Positions 10,066-20,261 of a stretch of 64,000 bases of DNA are shown piece after piece. The position numbers and the translations under genes are program-made. How positions within the stretch are numbered: position 1 is the first letter of the stretch; every line of letters begins with the position of its first letter. The stretch is from Isochrysis galbana. Lineage: Eukaryota; Haptophyta; Isochrysidales; Isochrysidaceae. The stretch spans positions 5,038,282 to 5,102,281 of the forward strand of contig CM030933.1 of assembly GCA_018136815.1 (NCBI GenBank). The letters are read 5' to 3'. The notes under the pieces were generated by a model that had not been told where the DNA came from, searched no databases, and saw only the letters and a list, made by a program, of their open reading frames with translations.

Positions 10066-10202
10066 CAACCTACTTTTATAAGTGGGGGACAATGGGGGCC
10101 TCGCGCCCCCCTCTCTCCATCGCGGACACCCCCCGAGGCGGCTTGCCTTCATTTGGTCTCCTTTCCCTCAGGGTTTCTTCCCCTCCCGTGGGGACTCTCA
10201 CC
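10066..10202 (+). repeat. Interspersed repeat, short SINE-like subfamily (copy E)
   Basis: It matches 33276-33480 closely: CCTACTTTTATAAGTGGGG, then GGGGGCCTCGCGCCCCCC (a hairpin), then a shared segment running to CCGTGGGGACTCT. It lacks about 57 bp present in the other copy. The 5' layout matches the larger SINE-like family. Confidence 0.75.
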
Positions 10203-10347
10203 CTACGATGAGCCCCCCCCACGGGCACCCCGAAGGAGAGGCCCAGGAGCACCACGTACGCGACGAGAACGGCGTCGCCTTGGCTCGGCATGAGGGCGCG
10301 CCCCGAGAGGGCCTGGTAGACGCCCACGCCCAGCACGGCCCCCGGGG
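10203..10347 (-). pseudogene. Fragment of a membrane-protein gene
   Basis: The minus strand reads ...GAVLGVGVYQALSGRALMPS... followed by a hydrophobic stretch VLVAYVVLLGLSFGVPVGG. This looks like two membrane segments of a cellular transporter or ion-channel gene. It is bounded on both sides by repeats and has no start or stop of its own, so it is probably a captured or stranded exon piece. The family is not recognised. Confidence 0.3.
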
Positions 10348-10882
10348 TATAGCGCAACGTCTCTTCGACTACCAAGTCGACAGACCACACCCCTCATCGG
10401 GATACCTAGGCATCCTTGCATGGAGGTATATTTTAACGGACTTCTATAACGTCCACTACGGGAACGCCGAGGCAAGATCGGTAAAAGCCATCCTGAAAGC
10501 CATCTTCTCGAGGTACCACATCTGCTAGTCACTAGTCAAAGCGAAACTAGGTTTCTTCCAACGCCTGAAGACTCAGAGGGAACGATTAGGACTACACGCT
10601 CCGAGCAACAAACACCTGCGCAAAATGATCACCTCCTTGTAAACCGTCGACCGTCGACAGCAGGAGTTCAACTTAGAGATCTCGAACGCCTTGACACAGG
10701 TAGCGTTGGATCTGGGCATCAGAAACATAACATAACTCACTTGAACAAAAACGACACTCCTCAGTGACTACCTGATCCCAAGGGGGAGGAACGAACATAA
10801 TGCGGCAACACCGAACAGCGACATCACTCACTCACACCTCCCCAGTCCCGTGCCTCTGGCCGAAGCAGCGCGCGCGGCCTCC
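10348..10882 (+). mobile_element. 5'-truncated LINE copy (RT C-terminus and 3' UTR)
   Basis: It encodes a diverged version of the C-terminal end of the reverse-transcriptase ORF of the full LINE at 33702-40003 (YQVDRPHPSSGYLGILAWRY, then YILTDFYN) with in-frame stops, followed by a related 3' UTR. The block GGCCGAAGCAGCGCGCGCGG at about 10858-10880 is also found in the 3' UTR of the full element (about 39838-39858). Confidence 0.85.
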
Positions 10883-11400
10883 CCGCCCCTCGTTTCCGAT
10901 ATGGTGCGATTCCCGTTCCAGACAAGATCGTCGACAGATCGCCCTTTGATCGTCGTCCGTCGTTGTCTGATGGGAGTGTTTGGGTTTGATTTCAGTCGAG
11001 TTATGTGAGAAAGTCGTGCGTGGGGCGAGAGTCGGGGTGTTTTCCTGGGTGTCTCTGTCCGTCGTCTTGTCGTCAGTCGTCATCCGTCGTCGCTCTCGCT
11101 CTCGTCGCTCTCGCTCTCGTAACACTCATACCCTACAACCTCGCCTCGCCTCGCCAGCCCCTGCCATCACAGCCCTCCTCACACTCGCCCTCGCCTCTCG
11201 CCGCTTGCTCGATGTCGCTTTCGCCGCCGTCCTCGCCCTCGCTCAAGCCCGCCTGCCCGCCTTCCTCTGCTGACGGGCTTCTGCCCGTCAGCACCTCTGA
11301 CCTCTGAAGCCGTCTCCTCCGCCGCGCCTGCCGCCTGCCGCCGGCATGCCTCCTTCCTCATTGCCCTCAGGCCCTATGGGCCATCACAATTCGTCAGTCG
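10883..11400 (+). repeat. Interspersed repeat R2, full copy
   Basis: About 500 bp, repeated in inverted orientation at 24930-25440 and in part at 14470-14600. It contains (TCGCTC)n sequence and a hairpin CTGACGGGC-TTCT-GCCCGTCAG at about 11271-11292. It begins directly at the end of the LINE fragment. No domain is recognised in its frames. Confidence 0.75.
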
Positions 11401-11588
11401 TCACGCTCGCCCTCGCCACTGCCCGCCATCCATCCTCCCGCCATTGAGGTGGATCAACCTGTCCAACCCGCCCCGTTCCAAAAAACCGTGCCTCCCGCCG
11501 CCTACCTTCCGTACTTCCGTACCTTTTCCGGTTCTCTCCATCCCATCCGTAACCTCCAGTCCGCTTGTCTTGGGTCTTGAGTCTTGGT

Positions 11589-11772
11589 CCTACATGTGAA
11601 ACACAGGAACAGTGTTTTTTTTCGGAGGCCCAAAACATATGTTTTTCGCTGTTTTATTTCGGGCGGCCCCCCTACCCCGCACATCTGTTTTTTACACTGT
11701 TTTTTTTCGACGGCAAAAAACATACTGTTTTTGCTGTTTTATTTCTAAGTTTGGCTGTGTTTCACATGTAGG
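11589..11772. mobile_element. 184-bp hAT-like MITE
   Basis: The 18-bp ends CCTACATGTGAAACACAG and its exact reverse complement are flanked by the 8-bp target duplication GTCTTGGT at 11581-11588 and 11773-11780. The interior has repeated ACTGTTTTT motifs. The ends match those of the 535-bp element at 58285-58819 except for two bases. Confidence 0.9.
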
Positions 11773-11780
11773 GTCTTGGT

Positions 11781-12110
11781 CTTGAGTCTTGAGTGAGGCT
11801 AAGCCCGTCACTTTACCGCGCCGCGAGCCGCGACCCACAAAAATTTCATGAAAAATCGAGTCCAAATATACAGTGCCAGTTTCTGGTAAGCTATGGGGGT
11901 CGCGGGTCGCATTTTTATTTTTTTACCCCCTGTTTTCGAGGATCGGGGGTCGGGGTCGAATCTTTTTTAAATCGCGGGCTTGTAGTCTTGCAGTAGGATA
12001 AGCACAGCCTCAGCCGGCTTCTCCAAGAAGTTCTAAATTTGTTCCGAATAGAACTTAGTAGCAGATTCCTCTTGCCGGCAGTAAAAGAGTGATTCGCTAT
12101 TTTATGAAGA
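11781..12110. other. Intergenic
   Basis: No gene is recognised. The stretch is AT-richer than its surroundings around 11830-11970 and contains two related TCGCGGGTCGC / CGCGACCC-type motifs. Confidence 0.4.
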
Positions 12111-12111
12111 C

Positions 12112-12127
12112 CTCCCTTCTCTCTCTT

Positions 12128-12195
<68 letters not shown>

Positions 12196-12388
12196 CCCCC
12201 CCCCCTCCCTCTCTCTCCCTCTCTCTCTCTCTCTCTCTCGCTCTCTCTCTCTACTTCCTCTCTCTCTACTCTCTCTCTATCTACTCTCTCTCTCAACTAC
12301 TCCCTCTCTCTCTACTTTCTCTCTCTCTACTCTCCCTACACTACTCTCTGTCGAGTCTCCCCATCCCTCGCTCTCTCTCTCTCTCTCT

Positions 12389-12451
<63 letters not shown>

Positions 12452-12500
12452 TCCTCTCTCTCTCTCTCCTTCCTCTCTCTCCCCCCCCCCTAATTCTCTC
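12112..12500 (+). promoter_or_regulatory. CT-rich leader of the ferredoxin gene
   Basis: (CT)n and CTCTCTAC-type pyrimidine tract with two C-runs, ending about 60 bp before the ferredoxin start codon. The regulatory role is inferred from its recurrence before other genes. Confidence 0.5.
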
Positions 12501-12561
12501 CCCCTGCTCTCTCCCCCTTCCTTCTTCCTCTCCGCCCCCGCTCTCCCTGCACACTCGCTCG

Positions 12562-13766
12562 ATGCTGAGCAGCCTCCCGCTGCTCTGCTCGTCAAGCGCC
12601 GGCCTCTTCCTGACAAGCCGCGCGATTGGAGCGGCTCGCACCACGCCCCTTCGCCTCGGCCTTCTCGATCCGTACGAGGAGCAGCTCTCCAAGGTCTACG
12701 AGGGCCTCGAGGCTTCCAACGACCCTTCACTCCCCTCTCACACTCAGATAGAGCTCGATGAGCAAGGGGAGCCCGTGCTCGCCCGCTTTACGTACGTGGA
12801 TGAGAACACGTGCATCGGATGCAAGAATTGCGCGCTCGTGGCGAGGAACACATTCCTCATCGAGGAGACGCTCGGGAAGGCGAGGGTCTTCTCGCAGGGC
12901 GGAGACTCGGACGAGCTGATTGCCGAGGCCATCGACTCGTGCCCTGTCAACTGCATCCATTACGTCTCGCACGAAGATCTGGTCACGCTGGAGACCGAGC
13001 GCGAGCAGCGCGCGGAGCAGGTCACGATCAATAACTACGGCGACTTCAAGCGCGCGTGGGTCGGCGGCACGTTTGCTCCGGCGGAGACCAAGGCCACCTA
13101 CTACGACAACCCGAAGCTAGGTACGTGCCACCCGAGCGCCATCCGCAGATACGCTTGCGGCTCTGCACCTTCCGCCGCACGCTCAGCCACCACGCACTGC
13201 CCGACTTGACCTGCGCCGCCGCCGCCGCTTCTGCAGGCGCGCGCTGCACCAACTGCCCTTCTCGCGGGTGCAAGGAGTGTCCGATGTTTGGGGTCGGCGA
13301 GAACCCGGTCTACCTGCAGCGCCTCGCCGAGCGCGAGGCCAAACGACAGAAGTCTGGCCAAGCCGCGGAAGAGCAAGCGCTCAAGGAGCGGTCGGCGATC
13401 GTCGACCAGCTCGTCTCGGCCGAATACGCCGTCGCGCAGGAGGTCGTTGTGTACGATGCGGCCATGGCATCTAGCACAAGGCCCCGTGCCAACAGCGAGG
13501 TGCCCACAGCGGAGGCCGAACCCTCTACGGAGCGCGAGCTTGGTTGGGTTGGTGGGCCGGTCGACGACGGCGCGCAGGCCTCGGGGGGGAAGGCGGGCGC
13601 ACTAGCGGATGTTTCCGCGATGGATCTCATCTTTGCTGACGAGTTCGGCGAAGAGCTGGAGGGTGTCGCTGACACGCTCGCTGGGTTGGACATGGCCTCC
13701 GAGAAGTTATTCAGCGAAGAGTACGGCGGCATATTGGATGAAGGTGACGGGAGCGGTGAGAAGTGA
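12562..13766 (+). CDS. 4Fe-4S ferredoxin-like protein, plastid type (two exons)
   Basis: Exons are 12562-13120 and 13237-13766. The 116-bp intron (GTACGT...CTGCAG) splits a Gly codon in phase 1, and its removal fuses two frames cleanly. The product is about 362 residues. The N-terminus (MLSSLPLLCSSSAGLFLTSR) is Ser/Leu/Arg-rich, like an organelle transit peptide. The cluster domain at about 85-140 reads CIGCKNCALVARNTF ... DSCPVNCIHYV, matching the CxxCxxC...CP pattern of 4Fe-4S ferredoxins that in plants and algae are often plastid-located and sometimes fused to DnaJ. Exon 2 adds a second Cys group (CTNCPSRGCKECPMFGVGENP), common in this algal/plant group, then an acidic tail with DEFGEELEGV. 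Redox partner unknown. Confidence 0.85.
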
Positions 13767-14469
13767 GATAGCGCCACATGACGCCGACCCGCCGCACATG
13801 TCGTTGTTGGCACTGCCCGACAGTCATATTTCCTATGGAGGCCCGTCGCATTTCTGCGTAGCAGTAGGGCCTCTCTTCATCGCCACGGCCGCCGTTGTTG
13901 GGCGACTGTGGCAGGGTGGATGAGCATCGCAACCGGAGACCTGGCCTTCCGGAAGCTGTGTCGCTCCACGCAGACCAACGTGATCCATGCGATGGCAGAC
14001 GGTCGGGCGGCGGGCCCGTACACACAACGGCTGGTCCGCTTATAGGATTTGATAGCCTCTTAAACCAATCGGGCCGGCGGCTGCCGGCGTACGCATGCGC
14101 GACACTTAGTGTTGGGAGGGGCGCGAGCTTAGGCGATCAGCTTCGCTGTCTCCGCCGAGGTGTGCCCTAAAGTGTGCGTACGTAGCAGGCCTCCGAGAAG
14201 GGCGGCGTGCCGTACTATGCGACGCCTCACCCATATTAGTGTTGCCTCCGTCATCCATCACGGTTGCGGCCCCTCTGTTTAGCTGTTTGGGGCGCAGTCA
14301 TATTTGCATGTGTACATTGTAGTAGTATGTACTGCATCAAAAGTGCAGTCGTTGCCTTTCCGGTGTGTTAAAAAAAACTTGTAATATTCTCGCCTCACGC
14401 GTGGCGGCACTGGGGTACGCTTTCGTAGCCACGCCCATTCCCCTTCCTCACCCTCTGGCACGAATCGGG
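13767..14469. other. 3' flank of ferredoxin gene, no gene seen
   Basis: GC-balanced sequence without recognisable domains or repeats. Confidence 0.4.
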
Positions 14470-14600
14470 CAGACCCATAGGGTCTGAGGGCAATGAGGAG
14501 AGAGGCATGCCGGCGGCAGGCGCGGCGGAGGAGACGACTTCGGAGACGCTGACGGGCTGAAGCCCGTCAGCAGAGGAAGCCGGGCAGGCCGTCCTTCAAT
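14470..14600 (-). repeat. Interspersed repeat R2, partial copy
   Basis: It shares GGTCTGAGGGCAATGAGG, the GGCGGCAGGCGCGGCG block and the hairpin CTGACGGGCT-GA-AGCCCGTCAG (about 14548-14569) with the 24930-25440 copy, in the same orientation. Only the central 130 bp is present. Confidence 0.7.
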
Positions 14601-14691
14601 TCGCGTTCCGTGCCACTTTCCCGTCCATTTCACATGCCCGTCATTTGCCCTCCCCGTTTTCCCGATGAGCCCGTTCCGGGCTCCCCCGCGG

Positions 14692-14720
14692 CGGGGGGGG
14701 GGGGGGGGGGGGGGGGGGGG
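14692..14720 (+). repeat. Poly-G run
   Basis: About 29 consecutive G residues; a likely quadruplex former and a place where assembly length is unreliable. Confidence 0.85.
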
Positions 14721-14921
14721 GCGAGGCATACGCATCTTGCCGAAACCGTTTTATGCGCATCCGTGACGGCGCGTGGAAACTTCCATGCACACGCACGGCG
14801 TCCCCGCGGGGGAGGCCCAAGCATACGCATCTGGAGAAACTCCAGAGTCCTCCCCCCAGACTTCTTTCACCACCGTCACCACCCCACTCTCCTCTTCCTC
14901 CTCCTCCCTCGCTCTTTCGCC

Positions 14922-15047
14922 ATGGGCCAGTACTTTGTCTTCCTCGCCAAGCGACTCGGTCACCGCACCTACGAGGAGATCCGCGGCCCAGCCCTCAAGT
15001 TCTGCGAACACATGGAGGAGGGCATAAGCGGCGCCATCCTGGCGAAG
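14922..15047 (+). pseudogene. 5' end of a gene truncated by a repeat
   Basis: The frame starts in a good context (CGCCATGGGCC) after a CT-rich leader (14860-14920), the same arrangement as intact genes here. It reads MGQYFVFLAKRLGHRTYEEI and continues with ALKFCEHMEEGISGAILAK for about 42 residues. Coding sequence ends at 15047, where interspersed repeat R3 begins at GTGTCGTTCC. No continuation is seen beyond the repeat. The protein family is not recognised. This is either a gene destroyed by insertion or a promoter-plus-exon fragment carried next to the repeat. Confidence 0.5.
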
Positions 15048-15265
15048 TGTCGTTCCGTCAATTGTGGGACATCAGTCGATTTGAGCGATCGAATGTCCAC
15101 AATTGTATATGGAGCAGTATTTTAAAATTAAATGCAGACTAGCATAACAACTTTTTTTCTCTGCTTCCCACCGCGGTGCATGTTCCCCCCGAGGGAGACG
15201 CCGTGTCAAAGCTTTTCCCCTGTGTCTCCTCTAAAGGCCGACAACTACATAAACACTGCAGAGAG
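15048..15265 (+). mobile_element. Interspersed repeat R3, copy a
   Basis: It matches 52388-52680 and, inverted, 42575-42972. It starts GTGTCGTTCCGTCAATTG and carries a hairpin with arms CAATTGTGG-GACAT / ATGTCCACAATTG. It continues through ATTTTAAAATTAA and the GCATGTTCCCCCCGAGG block to ACTACATAAACA. No coding capacity. Confidence 0.8.
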
Positions 15266-15595
15266 GCGAGGCGCTCCTGGTGCGACCAGGTGAGGCGCAA
15301 GGCGGAGTGCCAGCCATCCGCTAACGGATGTCTGACGGCGACAACGGCGCACGCCTCCAGAAGAGGTGTAACAGGCCGGAAACATACGTTAAACGAACCC
15401 CCTCTGGTGAGCAGATTCAGGAGCGCTCACCAGAAAAAGAGGAGAGAGAGAGAGAGAACGAGGACTCGAGGGTCAAAACACAATTCGGACTCCGGCTCGG
15501 ACTACAGAGTAAAATCCAGTGCCCTCGCGAGTCCTGCCTCGAGTCTCGCGAGGCAGCGCCGAAGGACGCTGCAGGACGCGCTGCGGGACACCGCT

Positions 15596-15700
15596 TAAGG
15601 ACACGGGGGGGGGGGGCGCTGAGAGACGCTGGGAGACGCTGAGGGACGCTGGGGAACGCTGAGGGACGCGCTGGGGGACGTTCGCGCGGGGGGCTGAGGG
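15596..15700 (+). repeat. Tandem GACGCTGAGGG-type repeat
   Basis: About eight imperfect units of 11-12 bp built on GGGACGCTG(A/G)GGGA. Confidence 0.75.
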
Positions 15701-15859
15701 AAGAGAAGACGGCGTCTCAACGCGCGGACGCGGAAGAGAGCCGCCGTCTCGGCGCGCGGAGGGGGGGGAACAGCGGAGGGGAAGGGGAGGAGCGGAGGGG
15801 GGGGAAGGGGAGCAGAGGGGGGGGGGGGGGAGAAACTGCCGAGGGGGTGAGATCCCAAC

Positions 15860-16200
15860 ACTGACCCAATTCTCCCTCACATTGACGTATTTTTCCCGGC
15901 CTGGCCCAGGAAAATCAGGGAGCGGAGGGAGGGGAGGGAGGAGAGCTGCGGAAGGAGGGGGAACCGCGGAAGGGGGGGAATCACCACACTGACCCAATCC
16001 TCCCTCACATTCACGTATTTTTCCCGGCCTGGCCCGGGAAAATCAGGGAACGGAGGGAGGGGAGGGAGGAGAGCTGCGGAAGGGGGGGGAACTGCAGAGG
16101 GCAGAGGGGGGTGAATCACCACACTGACCCAATCCTCCCTCACATTCACGTATTTTTCCCGGTCTGGCCCGGGAAAATCAGGGAATGGAGAGGGGGGAGG
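15860..16200. repeat. Three tandem units of about 130 bp, each with a hairpin
   Basis: TGACCCAAT(T/C)CTCCCTCACA recurs at about 15862, 15992 and 16125, each followed by TTTTCCCGG-loop-CCGGGAAAA, a 9-bp stem, and a GGAGGGAGG spacer. The proline/serine frames across it are repeat artefacts. Confidence 0.85.
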
Positions 16201-16312
16201 GAGGAGACTGCAGAGGCGGTGAGAACTGCAGAAGGGGGAAGGAGACTGCAGAGGCGAGGGGGAACTGCAGAAGGGAGGGGGAACTGCAGAAGGGGAGGGA
16301 GGGAATGCAGAG
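16200..16312. repeat. AACTGCAGAAGGG-type tandem repeat
   Basis: Five to six imperfect 15-18 bp units follow directly on the 130-bp repeat array. Confidence 0.7.
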
Positions 16313-16324
16313 AGGGGCCCAGTT

Positions 16325-16560
16325 CTGTTACCTGCATTTCTTACCTTAAACGCGTGGGCAATTACCGTAACGGTAAAAATAAAACTCAAATCTTCGAATT
16401 TCGAGACGAAAATCGGCGGACCAGGATCTGAGCCCAGGGAGAATCCGGATCTGCACGCCTTGAGTGACGAAGACGAACATAGAAGACGATATATAACGAC
16501 GAAGGCACGTACCCATGCCGAAATATTCATGCCCGGAGGCCTGAATACAACACAATAAGA
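16325..16560. repeat. Diverged interspersed repeat R5, copy a
   Basis: It aligns with 27815-28020: TTACCTTAAACG, AACAAAA-rich segment, AATTTCGA, GAGAATCCGGATCTGC versus GGGAATCCGAATCCGTG, and ATATTCATGCC near the end. The copies are old and no domain is recognised. Confidence 0.5.
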
Positions 16561-16979
16561 AACAAGAAACCACCCCCCAGCGGGCGGAGCCCGAGGGGAC
16601 AAGAAAGCTTTAGAAGCTTTTCACTGCTGTTTTCTTAATGGTGCACCCATACTGTATTTCCCATCTCTCTAGGCTTGGTAGTGCGGCCGTGCGAACCCCT
16701 CTAATAATAGAGTATTATAGTAAAGAGGTGTCAAGGAGGAAGGATAAGGAAGGGAGAGAGGACACAAAGTAGGAGGTCGAGATAGAGGGCAAAGATCAGG
16801 ATAAGAGAGACACCATGAGGAGGAGAAGGAGAGGAGAGAGAAAAGAGAGGAGGGTGAGACGTAATGAAATGGATCGGGGGAAGAAGCGAGGCTTGGTCGA
16901 ACAGATCTGAAGTGAAGCAGAGAATATTGGAGGATACTAACGGGAAATTAGAGGAGAGAGGGTCTGGAGAAGAGAATAG

Positions 16980-17009
16980 AGAGGGGGGGGGGCGGGGGGG
17001 GGGGGGGGG

Positions 17010-17063
<54 letters not shown>

Positions 17064-17560
17064 AGAGACTGAGAGATGATGATTACGAGAGAGAGGGGGA
17101 GAGAGAGAGGAGAATAATTATACTTTAGTCAAGAGAGAGAACGAGAGAGAGAGAGAGAGAGAAATCTGAGGAAGAGGGGAAAAAACAGACCTTCACATCT
17201 TTTCGGAGGCACCGCGTGTAGAGAGAGGGAGAGATTGAAGGAAAGGAGATAGAGTCTCTTACTGGAGAGAGAGAGAGAAAAAAGGGGAAGAAACAACAGA
17301 AAGAGAAGGAGTCGCTCGGGGTGGGGGTGTGTGGAGGGAGGGAGAGAGAGAGAGAGAAGACAAAAAAATAGAGAGAGAGAGGAGGGGGAGAGAGAAGGAG
17401 GGAGGGAGGGAGAGGGAGAGGGAGAGGGAGGGAGAGGGAGAGGGAGAGGGAGAGGGAGAGGGAGAGGGAGAGGGAGAGGGAGAGGGAGAGGGAGAGGGAG
17501 AGGGAGAGGGAGAGGGAGAGGGAGAGGGAGAGAAGGAGACGAGAGAGAAGAAGAGAGGAA
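16980..17560 (+). promoter_or_regulatory. GA-rich tract upstream of ABHD17-like gene
   Basis: G-run, (GA)n and about twenty copies of GGGAGA (17410-17530) end about 40 bp before the start codon. The polarity is purine on the sense strand, the reverse of the other gene leaders. Role inferred. Confidence 0.4.
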
Positions 17561-17602
17561 GAGGGGTGGGAGGGGTGGAGGCTCTGTCTGCTGGGCACAA
17601 CG

Positions 17603-18765
17603 ATGGGCTGCGTGATGTCCACCGCGATCGCTTGCTTGCTGTGCAACCACGGCTGTTCCATCGGCTCTGTCGTCTCGGGCTTCGCCTTCTTCCCTCCCTC
17701 TCCGCCTTCCTACTCTCTCCTTGAGGGATCTGCTCCCGAAGAAGGATCTGAAGAGACTTCTTCCTCTCTCTCTCTCTCCTTCACACACGCCGAGCACGCG
17801 CGTCTCGCAGCTCGCATCGCTGCCACCGCCGCAGACGCAGGCGTCAAGCTAGAGGCGCGCACCGTACCCACACGCAGGGGTCAGACCATCGCGCTTCTCC
17901 ACTGTGTCCACCCGGCTGCGAGCGCAACGATCCTGTGGTCTCACGGCAACGCGATGGACATAGGCGAACTCTACTTCTTTCTCGTCCAGCTCTGCCTCCA
18001 CCTGCGCGTCAATGTTGTCGCGTACGACTATTCGGGCTACGGCGCCTCGACGGGCAAGCCCTCCGAGGCAAACTGCTACGCCGACATCCAAGCAGTGTAC
18101 GAGTACATCTGCGGGTGGGTCAGCCGCGCGCGCACTGCCACCGCCGAAGCGCGTCCTCACCCTCGTCCACCCTTGCTGCAGATGCGGGGTGGATCCGGCG
18201 ACACAGCTCGTGGTGTACGGCCAGTCCGTCGGGTCAGCGCCGTCGCTCTGGCTTGCGACGCGCACGAAAGTTGCGGCGGTAGTACTTCACACGCCGCTTC
18301 TTTCGGGGCTTCGGGTGCTGATCCCGCCCCACGGTGGCTGCTGCACGGTGCGCCGTGCGCCCATTCGCCACGCGTGCCGTCCCGCGCAGCGCCGACTGTC
18401 ATCTGCTCACCCGCGCACGCCAGGTGGCCGGCTGCTGCTCGCCAACATGCGTCTATGCTCTCTGCGACCCCTTCCCCAACCGCAAGCGGATTGGAAACGT
18501 CAAGTGCCCCGTGCTGCTCATGCACGGCACTGCCGACACGACCGTCGACTGCTCTCACACACACAGCCTGTATAAGCGCTGCCCGGAGCACCTCAGACAC
18601 GAGCCGTACATCCTTCCGGGCGCGGGACACGATAACCTCATCGAAGCAAACCCGCAGCGCTACTTCCAGACACTCCGTCGCTTCATCGCAGATACGTGCG
18701 GCCAGCCGCAGCAGCAGCGGGACCGACCGATCGCACCGGTGCCACCCGTCCTCGGCGCGCACTAA
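17603..18765 (+). CDS. ABHD17-like alpha/beta hydrolase (protein depalmitoylase family), three exons
   Basis: Exon 1 is 17603-18114 and exon 2 starts at 18182 after a 67-bp intron (GTGGGT...CTGCAG, phase 2). The second intron ends at 18423; its donor is uncertain (18315 or 18348). Exon 3 is 18424-18765. The N-terminus MGCVMSTAIACLLCNHGC is Cys-rich like the palmitoylated N-terminus of ABHD17. FAFFPPSPPSYSL follows, then SHGNAMDIGELY and the family signature YDYSGYGASTGKPSE. The nucleophile motif GQSVG lies in exon 2. Exon 3 carries CPVLLMHGTADTTVD (catalytic Asp) and GAGHDNL (catalytic His). The triad is complete, so the enzyme should be active at membranes. Family members remove palmitate from Ras-type and synaptic proteins; the substrate here is unknown. 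Confidence 0.85.
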
Positions 18766-19420
18766 TCGGCGCACACCGTGTGCAGCCAGGTCGCACCCGC
18801 CGTTACGAGGCCGCTTGGAGCGGCTGTTGCACACGCTAGGTCGGGCCACCCCGGCTACGAGCCGAGCGCGAGCACTGGATCCTCCAGGCGACCGACCGCA
18901 TATTCACTCCGCTCGCCGTCCATCGCTGCGTCTAAAGCCTCATGACTCGCGCCTTCCGTGGTCGTAGCACCCGCCGCCTTGCCCATTCGCGGGCGGCACG
19001 GCCACGCGATAAAAGCACCTCGTATCAGGCGCGACGGCACTGACCGCTGCATGCTGCAATGCCCCTTGCTGTGTCGCAACTCCTGTACTTGGCTTGATTT
19101 TCCCTCTCTCATGCTTGACGGGGCTTGTTGCCGCCACACGACAGCTATCCCGTGTCCCTGTGATCTCCACCCACCCCGCCCACCCGCACTTTCTAATCTT
19201 GTTTCATGCAGTGACTTATGCGCGATGTGCGCTCCCTGTGGTGAGGGTGCCTCCTCTAGGTTTGCCAGCCGCATCTTCGGCGCCGTTTGGCCTCTGTCTT
19301 TTGTGGTCATCGGCGTCGTGGCCATGTGTCATGTGTAGCTCATCGCCGGTAGGACGCGCTTTGCGTGTTGGCGCGCGCGGCGGGCTCGTCGGTGCTCTTG
19401 TTTTGCAGCTACTTGCGTCA
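18766..19420. other. 3' flank, no gene seen
   Basis: Several overlapping frames lack recognisable domains. At 19421 a short AACTAACTTTATAGTTGATT motif resembles the 5' end of the SINE-like family. Confidence 0.4.
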
Positions 19421-19435
19421 ACTAACTTTATAGTT

Positions 19436-19550
19436 GATTGCGAGACAGCAACGGCGTCCCACCGGGATGCCCATTATCCCCACTCGCAATCCTCCTCACC
19501 GCGGAAGCCCTCACTCGGGCAATCAATAAAGACGACGACATTAACCCTTT
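19436..19550 (+). mobile_element. LINE reverse-transcriptase fragment
   Basis: It encodes NGVPPGCPLSPLAILLTAEA and continues LTRAINKDDDIN, corresponding to GMPQGCPLSPLAFLLVAEGL of the full LINE RT (motif around 37400). Only this block survives. Confidence 0.75.
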
Positions 19551-20260
19551 ACTGCCGGCTCCGGCAAGCACCAATTTTGGCGCTTCGGATCCGTCATTTT
19601 CTGCAGGTGCCCAAGGGATAATGCCTGTGTAAGAGGGATAAGCGCTGCGATGAGGGAAAGCTTGCCAATCGGAATTTCCCCCCGAAGGCCCCCCCCCCCC
19701 CCCCCCGAGCCCCCCCCCAGGCCCCCGCCCCGTCCCCCGCCGAGGAGCAAGCCAACCGGCACAGGCGGAGGAAAGCAAGCCCATGCCCATGCCCCACTCC
19801 CACTCAGTCTTTCTGGAGATGGAGATGGTTTCCGAGGGGCTCTTCATCGAAGGCTTCAACTCAACCTGCTCGGACGCCGCCGCGCGAACGTCACCATGGT
19901 CCATGGTGTGTGTTGTAGTGTGAGGTCACGGGTCACGGGGCACGGGGCGCTCCGGCGGCCGGAAAAGCGGAGATGCGACGACGCACGCTCGATGCAGCCT
20001 TGATTGATGGCATGCCTCCACAACCTAGTCTTCGTTCACGGTGATGTGCCATGGCACGCGGATGGACCGGGCCCAAAAGTCCGGCTCCGGGTCGACTCCT
20101 TCTTCGAGCTAGGTGGGGATTGATTCGTAGTGCAATACTCCCACAGAAGCTTCCCGTTGCGACGTCCAGACAGGTGAGGTGACACTTGACGGGGCTCTTC
20201 GTCAGGTTCCATAGGACGCTTCACAGAAGAGGAGGCCATCGCGATTCTGGTACGCGGGGA
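19551..20260. other. Intergenic with C-runs
   Basis: A C-rich stretch lies at 19688-19740. No gene is recognised. Confidence 0.4.
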
Positions 20261-20261
20261 G

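Noticed and set aside
15048-15110. Helitron 3' end (hairpin plus CTRR) at the R3 boundary
   Set aside because: A hairpin is present but the terminal CTRR and an adjacent T are not, and no TC 5' end could be defined.
15473-16602. Proline/serine-rich minus-strand frames (174 and 241 residues)
   Set aside because: They translate the 130-bp tandem array and GC-rich repeats; the repeated peptide follows DNA units.
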